Shown here: positions 40,191 through 49,020 of the stretch, in pieces
Numbering within the stretch: the stretch's first letter is position 1
Layout of the letters: each line of letters starts with the position of its first letter
Assembly (NCBI GenBank): GCA_026706815.1
Contig: JAPOYA010000005.1
Coordinates: forward strand, 84,996 to 148,995
Direction of reading: 5' to 3'
Length of the DNA: 64,000 nucleotides
DNA from: Acidimicrobiaceae bacterium
GTDB lineage: Bacteria; Actinomycetota; Acidimicrobiia; Acidimicrobiales; Aldehydirespiratoraceae
Notes under the pieces: generated by a model
Told to the model about the DNA's origin: nothing
What the model saw: only the letters and a program-made list of their open reading frames with translations
Database searches by the model: none
Made by a program: the position numbers and the translations under genes

Positions 40191-40757
40191 ATGACCCGGG
40201 CGTTCTCGACCGATCCGCTGGACGCCGGGATCGTTGAAGAGTTGATCGACCTCGCGCGAAGAGCCCCCTCGGCCGGGAACACCGCCGCGTTGGAGTGGCT
40301 GGTTCTCGACACAGCATCCGATGTGTCGGCGTATTGGGACACCACCCTGCCCCAAGATCGGCGTGTGGACTTCGCGTGGCCTTCTCTGCTGAACGCCCCG
40401 GTCATCGTCATCTGCTGGGTCGACCCGGAGGCGTATCTTGAGCGTTACAACGAACCCGACAAAGCGCATACGACGCTGGGCGGATCGCTGGACGCGTGGC
40501 CTGTTCCATACTGGTTCGTCGATGGTGGAGCAGCGGTGCAGACCCTGCTTCTGGCTGCACAGGACGCCGGACTGGGGGCGTTGTTCTTCGGGCTGTTCGA
40601 ACACGAGGCGGCGGTGGGGGAGCGGTTCGGCGTGCCCTCTTCGTTTCGGGCTGTCGGAGCGGTCGCTCTCGGCCACCGTCGTCTGGACAGGCCCTCGAAA
40701 AGCCGCCGCCGCCGCCGGCGTGCTCTTGCCGAGGTCATTCACCGCGCCAGGTGGTGA
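40191..40757 (+). CDS. Nitroreductase-family FMN protein (start uncertain)
   Basis: From the first ATG the frame gives 188 residues with RRAPSAGNTAALEWLVL, AQDAGLGALFFGLFEHE and a basic tail, typical of NADPH/FMN nitroreductases. In the family the arginine-rich segment RRRRMTRAF near the N-terminus contacts the FMN phosphate, and here the arginines are encoded upstream of the ATG (FAAIVRRRR-M). No ATG, GTG or TTG exists there. A CTG at 40149 overlaps the preceding stop as CTGA, in frame, and would give 202 residues with the complete motif. Substrate is unknown. Confidence 0.8.
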   Translation: MTRAFSTDPLDAGIVEELIDLARRAPSAGNTAALEWLVLDTASDVSAYWDTTLPQDRRVDFAWPSLLNAPVIVICWVDPEAYLERYNEPDKAHTTLGGSLDAWPVPYWFVDGGAAVQTLLLAAQDAGLGALFFGLFEHEAAVGERFGVPSSFRAVGAVALGHRRLDRPSKSRRRRRRALAEVIHRARW

Positions 40758-40879
40758 GGCTGGATTGCGTAGGACCCGCATCTGCGCGTGTTGTTTGCCG
40801 CCGCAGTTGGTGTCTTCAGAGGCGCATAGATAACCTCGGCAGCGTTCTGCAGTGTGACACCCCGCATCGGAGGGCCTCG

Positions 40880-41287
40880 ATGGAAGCGGACAACCCAGCC
40901 CAGATCCCGTTGGTCAGCTATTTGCGGCTGGGTTCACGTCCGCACCTCATAGCCAACGAATGCACCAACTGCGGAGCTCGCTTCTTCGACCGGCGCAACG
41001 CCTGCGCACAGTGCGGCAAGCGGGAGTTCACCGAAGTCCAGGTCGAGAACGGCGCCACATTGAAGGCCTTCACGATCGTACACCGGGCGGCTCCCGGGAT
41101 TCCCGCGCCGTACGTGTCGGCGATCGTCGAAACTGAAGACGGCACCTCGGTGCGCTCCAATGTGGTCGATTGCGATCCCGATCCCGAGGTGGTGCAGCTG
41201 GGCATGAGGCTGAAGCTCACCACCTATCCCATCGGCACTGACGACGACGGCACTGAAGCGATCGCCTTCGGTTACCGGCCCGCCTGA
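40880..41287 (+). CDS. Zinc-ribbon/OB-fold DUF35 protein, thiolase partner
   Basis: This 135-residue protein has an N-terminal rubredoxin-like zinc ribbon (Cys28, Cys31, Cys42 and Cys45) and a C-terminal OB fold of the DUF35 type. Such proteins pair with thiolase-like enzymes, as in archaeal HMG-CoA synthesis and in actinobacterial lipid-transfer thiolases, where they help channel acyl-CoA. The next gene is such a thiolase. GGAGGG precedes the ATG by 5 nt. The 122-bp upstream gap holds no clear promoter that I can defend. Confidence 0.88.
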   Translation: MEADNPAQIPLVSYLRLGSRPHLIANECTNCGARFFDRRNACAQCGKREFTEVQVENGATLKAFTIVHRAAPGIPAPYVSAIVETEDGTSVRSNVVDCDPDPEVVQLGMRLKLTTYPIGTDDDGTEAIAFGYRPA

Positions 41288-41313
41288 GCCCACGAACAGA
41301 AAGCACCCCGGAG

Positions 41314-42579
41314 ATGGCTCCAACAGAACACTCGAAAGCACCCGAATCAACGCCCGGGCCATCTGCGGGCAGGATCAGCGATGACAGCGTGTGGATCCTG
41401 GGAACCAACATGACCCGATTCGGACGCTACCCCGACAAAGACGCGGTCGATCTGGCCGCGGAGGCGTCAATGGCCGCCCTGGACGACGGCAGCGTCACGA
41501 TCCATGACATGGATGTGCTGGCCGCAGGATCGTTGTTCAATGCGTCTAACGGGATGGGGCAGCGCATCCAGAAGCAGATCGGCCAAACCGGTATTCCGGT
41601 GTTCAACGTCACCAACGCCTGTGCAACCGGCGCCACCGCCCTGCGGGCCGTCTATCTCTCGATCAGAGCAGGCGAGGCCGATATGGGCTTGGCTGTCGGC
41701 GTTGAGCAGATGGGCAAGATGGGCCTGCTGGGAGCAGCGGGCGCCAAGAAGGAGAAAAAGGTCTTCGAGCCTTCCGGTCGTTACGGCGCGGTCACCGGAA
41801 TAGACGGCTACATCGGCACTGAGGGCATGCCGGGAGTCTTCGCTCAGGCGGGGATGGAGTACGCCAACGATTGCGACGGCGTCGGCTTCGAGCAGTTCGC
41901 CCGAGTGGCTTACAAGAACCATCTGCATTCCACGCTCAACCCGTTGGCGCAGTATCGCAAAGAGTTCACCATGGAAGAGATCATGGCCTCGCCGACGATG
42001 AGCTACCCCAACACCCTGCTGATGTGCTGCCCGACCGGGGACGGGGCGGCCGCGGCCGTGCTGATCTCGGGCCAACGGCTCAAGGGCATGCCCACGGAGG
42101 TCCGTCGGCGCGCGGTCAAGATTTCCGCTTCTGTGCTGACGTCAGACCCCTACACCGAATCGAGTCAGGTACAGCCCGACGTCAACACTTTGACCCGCAA
42201 CGCGGCGGCCAAGGCCTACGAGACCGCTGGTGTAGCCCCAGAAGACCTGGACCTGGTCGAACTGCACGACTGCTTCGCCACGGCGGAGTTGATCCACTAC
42301 GACAACCTCGGTCTGTGCGAGCGCGGCGGCGCAGGCGACTTCATTGACTCGGGCGCCCCGTTCCGCGACGGAACGACGCCGGTCAACGTGTCCGGAGGTT
42401 TGATCTCCAAGGGCCATCCCATCGGCGCCACCGGCGTGGCCAATGTCTATGAGGTCACAACCCACCTTCGCGGTGAAGCCGAAGACAGGCAGATACCGGA
42501 CGCCAAGGTCGGACTGGCGCATGTCATCGGTTTGGGGTCGGCGTGTGGTATCCATATCCTGGAGAAGGCTGCCGTCTGA
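41314..42579 (+). CDS. Thiolase-like acyl-CoA acetyltransferase / lipid-transfer protein
   Basis: This 421-residue thiolase-fold protein of the SCP2-thiolase type has the catalytic-type Cys103 in NVTNACATGATALR, a histidine in SGGLISKGHPIGATG and a second cysteine in GLGSACGIHILEKA. It is predicted to catalyse thiolytic cleavage or condensation of acyl-CoA, possibly steroid or branched side chains, together with the DUF35 partner. The ATG at 41314 abuts a GGAG, too close for good initiation. An in-frame CTG at 41284 overlaps the DUF35 stop (CTGA), so the true start may be upstream. Confidence 0.87.
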   Translation: MAPTEHSKAPESTPGPSAGRISDDSVWILGTNMTRFGRYPDKDAVDLAAEASMAALDDGSVTIHDMDVLAAGSLFNASNGMGQRIQKQIGQTGIPVFNVTNACATGATALRAVYLSIRAGEADMGLAVGVEQMGKMGLLGAAGAKKEKKVFEPSGRYGAVTGIDGYIGTEGMPGVFAQAGMEYANDCDGVGFEQFARVAYKNHLHSTLNPLAQYRKEFTMEEIMASPTMSYPNTLLMCCPTGDGAAAAVLISGQRLKGMPTEVRRRAVKISASVLTSDPYTESSQVQPDVNTLTRNAAAKAYETAGVAPEDLDLVELHDCFATAELIHYDNLGLCERGGAGDFIDSGAPFRDGTTPVNVSGGLISKGHPIGATGVANVYEVTTHLRGEAEDRQIPDAKVGLAHVIGLGSACGIHILEKAAV

Positions 42580-42613
42580 GTTGATCCGGGGGCAGTGGGC
42601 AGCGAGCCGCAAC

Positions 42614-45463
42614 ATGACGCTGCGAGTCGCTGTCACACCGCATCGCGATGCAGAGGGCGAGGCGGTCGTGGCCTCGGCCCCCCTCGTCGGGGTCACCGGA
42701 CTCGTAGACTGTCGCGTCTCTCGGATCTATCACCTTGCGTCGGAGGGCGAGCTGAGCGACGCCGGCGTCGAGCGGCTGTGTCGTGAAGTGCTGGTCGATC
42801 CGGTCGTCGCCCAATACTGCACGGGTGAGGCGGCCCCGGCTGAGGGCCGCGCGATAGAGGTCGCGGCGCTCGCGGGAGTCACTGACGTCGAAGCAAGAGA
42901 GCTCGAGCGCGCGGCACGGCAACTGGGGCTGGGGGAATTGCGAGTCTCGACGGCGATCCGCTACGACCTGATCGGAGATCTCGACGACAACGCGGTGGCT
43001 GCCATCACCAGGCGGCTGCTGGCCAACGACACCATCGAGCAGTCATGTGAAGGCAGCTTGCCGCCGACTTTTGCGGCCCAAGCCTCAGCGGAAGCCAAGG
43101 TTGAATCGGTGCCGCTCAGCAACCTCAGCGACGCTGAACTCGAGATTTTGAGCACCGAGAGGGTGCTCTCGCTCGACGTCGGCGAGATGCGCGTGATCCA
43201 GGCCTATTTCGACGGCGTCGGCCGAGACCCGACCGATGCGGAGCTCGAGACACTGGCCCAGACCTGGTCTGAGCACTGTGTGCACAAGACCTTTCGGGCA
43301 GCGATCGAGCTGACCCACATCTCGGCCGACGGCGCCAGGAGTGTGACCCGCCACGACGGCTTGTTGGCGGCTCTGCGCGAAGTGACCGAGGAACTCGACC
43401 CGTGGTGGCTTCGCTCCGCGTTTGTCGATGACGCTGGAATCATCGCCTTCGACGACGAGCACGATCTCGCCTTCAAGGTTGAAACCCACAATCACCCGTC
43501 CGCCCTTGAGCCCTTCGGCGGCGCCAACACCGGGGTGGGTGGAGTGGTGCGCGACATTCTGGGAGTCTCGGCCCGCCCCATAGCCTGCACGAACGTTCTG
43601 TGTTTCGGTCCAGCCGATCTGCCCGATGAGCGGTTGATGACAGGTGTGCTGCACCCCAGGCGCATTCGTGATGGAGTGGTGGCCGGAATCGCCGACTACG
43701 GCAACAAGCTGGGCCTGCCGACCGTCAACGGCGCGGTTGTGTACCACGATGGATATATCGGCAATCCGCTGGTGTACTGCGGTGCATTGGGGCTGTTGCG
43801 CCACGGTTCGCATCCCACCGAGGCGCGCGTCGGCGACCGGGTTGTGGCCATCGGCGGAAGGGTGGGACGAGACGGCATCCACGGCGCCACGTTCTCGTCG
43901 GCGACGATGGACGCCTCGACGGCGGACAAAGTCGGCGCGGCGGTCCAGATCGGCGACCCGATAACCGAAAAAGGCTGCATCGAGGTGGTGGAGCGGGCTT
44001 GTCAAGCCGGCTTGTACAACGCCATAACCGACTGCGGCGCGGGCGGCTTCTCATCTGCCATAGGCGAGATGGGCGAGGACTTGGGCGTGGAGGTCGACCT
44101 CGAAGGCGTGCGCTTGAAGTACCCGGGCCTGCAGCCCTGGGAGATCTGGTTGTCCGAAGCCCAAGAGCGCATGGTCATGGCCGTCCCCGTCGAGTCGCTG
44201 CCCGCTTTGGGGCAGCTTTGCGACGACTGGGACGTGGAACTCACCGATCTCGGCAGTTTCACCGGCTCCGGTGACCTCGTGGTTCGACACGGCAGCACAC
44301 CGGTGATCGAAATGTCCATGGACTTCCTGCACAACGGTCTGCCACGACGTGAGATGACCGCGACCTGGGTGGACCCGCCGCCCGCGGCCGTGTCCTCGCC
44401 CGCGGTCACCGGCCAGACGGTCCTCGACCTCCTCGCTCACCCCGACGTTGCCAGCAAGGAGGACATTGTGCGCCGCTATGACCATGAGGTCAGGGCGGGG
44501 ACTGTTGTCCGTCCCTTGGTGGGCCGCAACGCCGACGGCCCGAGCGATGCTGCGGTGTTGAAGCCACTGGGCACGAACCGCACGCCGTCAGCCGCAGTGT
44601 TGAGCAGCGGCCTGTGCCCGCGGGTCGGCGAGCACGATCCCTATGCGATGGCGCTGCTGGCGCTCGACGAGGCAGTCCGCAATCTCGTCGCCGTCGGCGG
44701 CGACCCCGACCGGGTCGCCCTGCTCGACAATTTCTGTTGGGGAGACCCGACAAGGAGTGATCGTCTCGGCGGCCTGGTGCGCGCCGTGCAGGGCTGCACA
44801 GACGGCGCCCGCCGCTACGGGATGCCGTTCATCTCCGGCAAGGACAGCCTCTTCAATGAGTTCGAGGGGCGGGCAATCCCCCCCACGCTGCTGATCTCGG
44901 CACTCGGTCTGGTTCCCGACCTCAACTCTGCGATAGATTCAGGCGGCATGGCCGACGGTGACGATCTTTGGCTGGTGGGGCAGGGGAGCGGTTCGCTGGG
45001 AGGGTCTGTGGCCGACGCCGTCTACGACCTCGGAGCCACCGAAGTCCCCCGCCCGCTCGATGACCCGCTGCCGCGTTATCGAGCCGTGCATTCGGCCATC
45101 AAGGCGGGATTGCTGACAGCAGCGCACGATTGCAGCGATGGAGGAATCGCAGTGGCCGTCGCTGAGATGGCGATCGCCGCGCGCCATGGTGTGGCTGTGA
45201 CGGTTCCCGCTGATGGATCTGATCAGTTTGCGGCGCTCGCCAATGAGGGTCCCGGCCGACTGGTGCTGGCAGCGCTGCCCGGGGACCGAGATGCGCTGGG
45301 CGAGATCCTGGGCGCTCATGGACGGCGGATCGGCAAGGTGACTGCTGACAAGCGGATCACTCTGGGAGTCGCGACCCGAAGCATCGGCGCCACTGAGGGC
45401 GCCGGCATCGTGGTGGAGCTCCAAGACGCCGTCGCGGCTTTCACAGGACGATCATCGCCATGA
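42614..45463 (+). CDS. purL: FGAM synthase PurL with two N-terminal PurS-like domains
   Basis: This 949-residue protein fuses two PurS-like modules (about 1-72 and 78-150, the second with RRLLANDTIEQ) to a PurL synthetase body with WSEHCVHKTF, ETHNHPSALEPFGGANTGVGG, FSSAIGEMGEDLG and the second ATPase-like half (GKDSLFNEF). It makes formylglycinamidine ribonucleotide from FGAR, ATP and ammonia. The glutaminase is separate (purQ, overlapping by ATGA), so this is a PurSL-type arrangement. ATG 42614 is used, and an in-frame TTG at 42581 is possible. No strong ribosome-binding site is seen. Confidence 0.92.
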   Translation: MTLRVAVTPHRDAEGEAVVASAPLVGVTGLVDCRVSRIYHLASEGELSDAGVERLCREVLVDPVVAQYCTGEAAPAEGRAIEVAALAGVTDVEARELERAARQLGLGELRVSTAIRYDLIGDLDDNAVAAITRRLLANDTIEQSCEGSLPPTFAAQASAEAKVESVPLSNLSDAELEILSTERVLSLDVGEMRVIQAYFDGVGRDPTDAELETLAQTWSEHCVHKTFRAAIELTHISADGARSVTRHDGLLAALREVTEELDPWWLRSAFVDDAGIIAFDDEHDLAFKVETHNHPSALEPFGGANTGVGGVVRDILGVSARPIACTNVLCFGPADLPDERLMTGVLHPRRIRDGVVAGIADYGNKLGLPTVNGAVVYHDGYIGNPLVYCGALGLLRHGSHPTEARVGDRVVAIGGRVGRDGIHGATFSSATMDASTADKVGAAVQIGDPITEKGCIEVVERACQAGLYNAITDCGAGGFSSAIGEMGEDLGVEVDLEGVRLKYPGLQPWEIWLSEAQERMVMAVPVESLPALGQLCDDWDVELTDLGSFTGSGDLVVRHGSTPVIEMSMDFLHNGLPRREMTATWVDPPPAAVSSPAVTGQTVLDLLAHPDVASKEDIVRRYDHEVRAGTVVRPLVGRNADGPSDAAVLKPLGTNRTPSAAVLSSGLCPRVGEHDPYAMALLALDEAVRNLVAVGGDPDRVALLDNFCWGDPTRSDRLGGLVRAVQGCTDGARRYGMPFISGKDSLFNEFEGRAIPPTLLISALGLVPDLNSAIDSGGMADGDDLWLVGQGSGSLGGSVADAVYDLGATEVPRPLDDPLPRYRAVHSAIKAGLLTAAHDCSDGGIAVAVAEMAIAARHGVAVTVPADGSDQFAALANEGPGRLVLAALPGDRDALGEILGAHGRRIGKVTADKRITLGVATRSIGATEGAGIVVELQDAVAAFTGRSSP

Positions 45464-46275
45464 CCGCACCACCGATCCTCATCGTGCATGCTTCGGGCAC
45501 TAACCGTGACGGTGATGCAGCGCAGGCGGTTGAACTGGCCGGCGGAAGTCCTCGCATCGTTCACGTCAACCAACTGCGCCGAGGCGACGTGAAGGTCGGT
45601 GACCATGCCGGAGTGTTGATTCCCGGCGGGTTCTCCTACGGCGACGCACTCGGGGCTGGGCAGAGACTCGCTCTGGAGTTGAGACTGTGGTTCGGACACG
45701 AGCTGTCGGAGGTCGTAGCCGCGGGAAAGCCCGTGCTGGGAATCTGCAACGGCTTCCAAGTGCTGGTGAAGGCGGGATTGCTGCCGGGGCCGCTCGGAGG
45801 CGACGCTGCGGCCGGTGTCCGACAGGTGACGCTGGCTGGGAATTCTCAAGGCAAGTTCGAATGCCGCTGGGTTGCTCTGCGAGTGGAACCAGAGGTTCGC
45901 AGCGGTTGGCTGCAGTCGATACGAGGCTCGGTGATTCGTTGTCCGATCGCCCACGGCGAGGGCCGTTTCGTGAGTGCGGGCGACGCGGTGACCGACGAAC
46001 TGGAGACTCAGGGACTTGTCGCCTTTCGATATCTGAGTTGCGGAGCAGTGTCACCCGACCCCTCAGAGCCGATCCGTGCGGCCGCGGGCGCCTACCCTGC
46101 AAACCCCAACGGTTCCAGCGCAGACATTGCCGGGATCTGCGATCGGACGGGAGCGGTCGTCGGGCTGATGCCCCATCCGGAGGACCACGTGCTCGACTGG
46201 CAGCGACCGAACGGAGCTCCCGGCGGTTCGGGACTTCCGCTTTTTGCGGCATTCGTGTCAGCGGCCCGCCAATGA
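45460..46275 (+). CDS. purQ: FGAM synthase glutaminase subunit PurQ
   Basis: This 271-residue class I glutamine amidotransferase has the nucleophile Cys96 in GICNGFQVLVKAG and a His-x-Glu pair in LMPHPEDHV. IPGGFSYGDALGAG is typical of PurQ. It supplies ammonia to PurL. It is longer than the small PurQ of Bacillus and resembles the C-terminal domain of large PurL proteins, consistent with its PurSL partner. Its stop begins a six-codon relay minigene leading to purC. Confidence 0.93.
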   Translation: MTAPPILIVHASGTNRDGDAAQAVELAGGSPRIVHVNQLRRGDVKVGDHAGVLIPGGFSYGDALGAGQRLALELRLWFGHELSEVVAAGKPVLGICNGFQVLVKAGLLPGPLGGDAAAGVRQVTLAGNSQGKFECRWVALRVEPEVRSGWLQSIRGSVIRCPIAHGEGRFVSAGDAVTDELETQGLVAFRYLSCGAVSPDPSEPIRAAAGAYPANPNGSSADIAGICDRTGAVVGLMPHPEDHVLDWQRPNGAPGGSGLPLFAAFVSAARQ

Positions 46276-46292
46276 CCGGACCAACGCGATGA
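46272..46292 (+). other. Relay minigene between purQ and purC
   Basis: ATG 46272 overlaps the purQ stop. MTGPTR is followed by a TGA (46290-46292) overlapping the purC ATG at 46289. Confidence 0.45.
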
Positions 46293-47263
46293 TCGACTTG
46301 GCTCCCGCCGAGGAGGCCCCCTTCGACGGCCTCGACGTCGCAGCGTTGGCAGACGTCTTGACGGATGCAGGGGCTCTGCGGCGGGGCAAGGTCAGAGACG
46401 TCATCGACCTAGATGATCGACTGGTGCTCGTATCGACCGACCGCGTGTCCGCCTTCGACCGCGTATTGGGAACAGTGCCTTTTCGCGGTCAAATCCTGAA
46501 TGAGCTGTCGGCATGGTGGTTTCGCCGGCTCTCCGACATCGTGCCGTCGCACGTTCTGGCCGTGCCGGACCCGAACGTGACCGTCGCGCGGAAGTGTCGG
46601 ACCCTGCCGGTGGAGGTGGTGGTGAGAGACCGCCTCACCGGCGCCACTTCCACCGCTCTGTGGACCCAGTACGCCGCTGGACAGCGCCGCATGTACGGCA
46701 TGGCCTTTCCGGACGGGATGAGCAAGAACGAGCAGCTTCCGAAGGCGATCATCACCCCGACCACCAAAGCCGCCGACGGCGGGCACGACATGCCGATCAC
46801 CGAAGCGGACATTGTCGCCGATGGACTCGTTGACGCAGAGCGCTGGGACGAGGTGCGGACGGTTGCGCTGGAGATGTTCGAACGGGGCAGGACCACAGCC
46901 GCGGCCGCGGGTTTGGTCCTGGTGGACACCAAGTACGAATTCGGACTCGACGAGCACGACCGTCTCACCGTCATCGATGAGGTGCACACTCCGGACAGTT
47001 CGCGGTATTGGCGTGAATCGACGCTTGAAGAGCGACTCGATGGGGGGCTCGAACCCGAGAACCTCGACAAGGAGGTGATCCGGCTCGTCTATGTTGAGCG
47101 GGGCTATCGTGGCGACGGCGAGCCGCCCCTGCTTGATCCGGGGTTGGCGGGCCGAACAACGCACCTCTATGCGGAGGTATTCGAACTGCTCACCGGTGCC
47201 TCTCTCTTGCCGGCCTCTTATCCGGCTTCCCCCCGTGTCGAAGCAGTTGTCAGGAGTTTGTAG
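46289..47263 (+). CDS. purC: SAICAR synthetase PurC
   Basis: This 324-residue enzyme ligates aspartate to CAIR. GKVRDVIDLDDRLVLVSTDRVSAFD, PVEVVVRDRLTGA, the signature VLVDTKYEFGLD and IDEVHTPDSSRYW are classic PurC motifs, and length matches the longer eukaryote-like/actinobacterial form. The ATG at 46289 is linked to purQ by the overlapping minigene. A 96-bp gap follows before purE, and I see no regulatory element in it. Confidence 0.95.
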   Translation: MIDLAPAEEAPFDGLDVAALADVLTDAGALRRGKVRDVIDLDDRLVLVSTDRVSAFDRVLGTVPFRGQILNELSAWWFRRLSDIVPSHVLAVPDPNVTVARKCRTLPVEVVVRDRLTGATSTALWTQYAAGQRRMYGMAFPDGMSKNEQLPKAIITPTTKAADGGHDMPITEADIVADGLVDAERWDEVRTVALEMFERGRTTAAAAGLVLVDTKYEFGLDEHDRLTVIDEVHTPDSSRYWRESTLEERLDGGLEPENLDKEVIRLVYVERGYRGDGEPPLLDPGLAGRTTHLYAEVFELLTGASLLPASYPASPRVEAVVRSL

Positions 47264-47359
47264 AGCTCCGATGAACAGGTCTTCTCCGAGGGTCCGCCAC
47301 TGTCGTTGCGGTGGATGCGAGACTTCGCTGCGTGGGGCGAGCAACCGAGGTCCGGGCGC

Positions 47360-47851
47360 GTGAGCGGTGAACCGCTGGTAGGCGTCATCATGGGCAGCGA
47401 TTCGGACTGGGAGACCATGCGATTCGCCTCCGAAGCCCTCTCCGAGTTCGGTGTGGGCCATGAGTGCCGTGTGGTTTCGGCGCACCGAACCCCCAACCTG
47501 ATGGACGAATACGCCAGAGCTGCTGGATCGCGAGGCCTGCGCGTGATCATCGCAGGAGCCGGAGGGGCCGCTCACCTTCCCGGGATGGTTGCCTCCCACA
47601 CGCTGGTTCCAGTCATCGGCGTACCCGTCAAGAGCCGTGCGCTCAACGGCATCGACTCGCTGTTGTCGATCGTTCAAATGCCGGCGGGAGTCCCGGTGGC
47701 GACGATGGCGATAGGCCCGGCCGGCGCCGCCAACGCCGGGCTCTTCGCGGTGGCGATGCTCGCCAACGACGATTCAGAACTCGCTGATCGCCTCCGTTCG
47801 CGTCGGGCCGAGCAGGCAGCCCGTGTCCGAGCACTCGAACTGGATCCATGA
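47360..47851 (+). CDS. purE: N5-CAIR mutase PurE (class I)
   Basis: This 163-residue PurE has the active-site motif [14 protein letters not shown], the conserved [15 protein letters not shown] and [15 protein letters not shown] with the family His residues. It converts N5-CAIR to CAIR. GTG 47360 has GAGG 9 nt upstream. An in-frame GTG at 47306 would add 18 residues not seen in the family. It overlaps purK by ATGA. Confidence 0.95.
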   Translation: MSGEPLVGVIMGSDSDWETMRFASEALSEFGVGHECRVVSAHRTPNLMDEYARAAGSRGLRVIIAGAGGAAHLPGMVASHTLVPVIGVPVKSRALNGIDSLLSIVQMPAGVPVATMAIGPAGAANAGLFAVAMLANDDSELADRLRSRRAEQAARVRALELDP

Positions 47852-49020
47852 CCTCGCGACCAGGCCAAGCGTCGCTCACGCCCGGATCGACCATCGGCGT
47901 CGTCGGCGGCGGCCAACTCGGACGCATGTTGGCCTACGCCGCCCATCAGCACGGTTACCGAGTAGCTGTGCTGACCGGTGGGGAGAAGGACAGCCCCGCA
48001 GGCACGGTGGCCGAGATCGAAATCGCTGCCGGTTTCGACGATGAAGTCGCGATCGAGCGGCTCCTGGCAGAATCCGATGTGATCACCTGGGAGTTCGAGA
48101 ATGTCGACGTCGCGATCGCCGACGCGGCGCTGCGTGCGGGCCTGGAGGTTCGCCCCAGCGGCAAGATCATCGCCACAGCCCAGGACCGCCGCACCGAGAA
48201 GACCGCTTTGCAGGCAGCGGGCGTCGCGGTGGCTGCGTGGCGCTCAGCAAGCAGCGAATCAGAACTCGAGGCCGCGGTGCATGAACTTGGAATGCCGGTG
48301 ATCGCCAAAGCCGCGCGTTTCGGCTACGACGGCAAGGGACAGGCAAGGATCGAGCGGATGGACGAGGTTGCCGGCGTCTGGCGACGCTTGGGCTCCCAAC
48401 GCCTGGTGGTCGAGTCTGTTGTGGACTTTGAACGGGAACTGTCGGTGATCGTGGCGCGCACCCGTCTAGGCGAAGTCGCAGACCACGGTGTGATGGAGAA
48501 CCATCATGTCGACCACATACTCGACAGCACCGTCACGCCTGCGCACCTCAGCGCGGAGCGCACGAGCGAAGCGACCGCCATTGCAGCTCGGATCGCCCAG
48601 GAGTGGGACCTGGTGGGCGTCATGTGCGTTGAGATGTTCGACGCCGCTGACGGATTGATCGTCAACGAAGTGGCGCCTCGCCCGCACAACTCGGGGCACT
48701 GCACCATTGAGGCAGCGCCGGCCGGCCAGTTCGAGCAGCAACTGCGGGCCGTGGTCGGCATGCCGCTCGGGGACGGCAGTTGTCGGCCGGCCGCCATGGT
48801 GCAACTCCTTGGCGATCTCTTTTTGGAAGGCGAACCGGACTGGGCGCGAGTATTCGCCGCCCACAGTGGTTTGTCGACAGGCAGCGTGCACCTTCACCTG
48901 TACGGAAAACACGAAGCTCGAAAAGATCGAAAAATGGGTCATATGACCGCTGTCGGCGATGACCCTGACAACCTCCTAGACAGCCTTGTCGCCTTGCGGC
49001 AGGCTCTGACCGGCAGGTGA
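47848..49020 (+). CDS. purK: N5-CAIR synthetase PurK
   Basis: This 390-residue ATP-grasp enzyme carboxylates AIR with bicarbonate and ATP. Motifs are [37 protein letters not shown], the ATP-grasp metal ligands in [23 protein letters not shown] and [18 protein letters not shown]. The start overlaps purE. The end overlaps the GTG of purF (GTGA). Confidence 0.95.
   Translation: MTSRPGQASLTPGSTIGVVGGGQLGRMLAYAAHQHGYRVAVLTGGEKDSPAGTVAEIEIAAGFDDEVAIERLLAESDVITWEFENVDVAIADAALRAGLEVRPSGKIIATAQDRRTEKTALQAAGVAVAAWRSASSESELEAAVHELGMPVIAKAARFGYDGKGQARIERMDEVAGVWRRLGSQRLVVESVVDFERELSVIVARTRLGEVADHGVMENHHVDHILDSTVTPAHLSAERTSEATAIAARIAQEWDLVGVMCVEMFDAADGLIVNEVAPRPHNSGHCTIEAAPAGQFEQQLRAVVGMPLGDGSCRPAAMVQLLGDLFLEGEPDWARVFAAHSGLSTGSVHLHLYGKHEARKDRKMGHMTAVGDDPDNLLDSLVALRQALTGR

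Noticed and set aside
42577..42614. Relay minigene between the thiolase and purL genes
   Set aside because: The only chain starts at CTG and its following TTG at 42581 is already in frame with purL, so it is better read as an alternative purL start.
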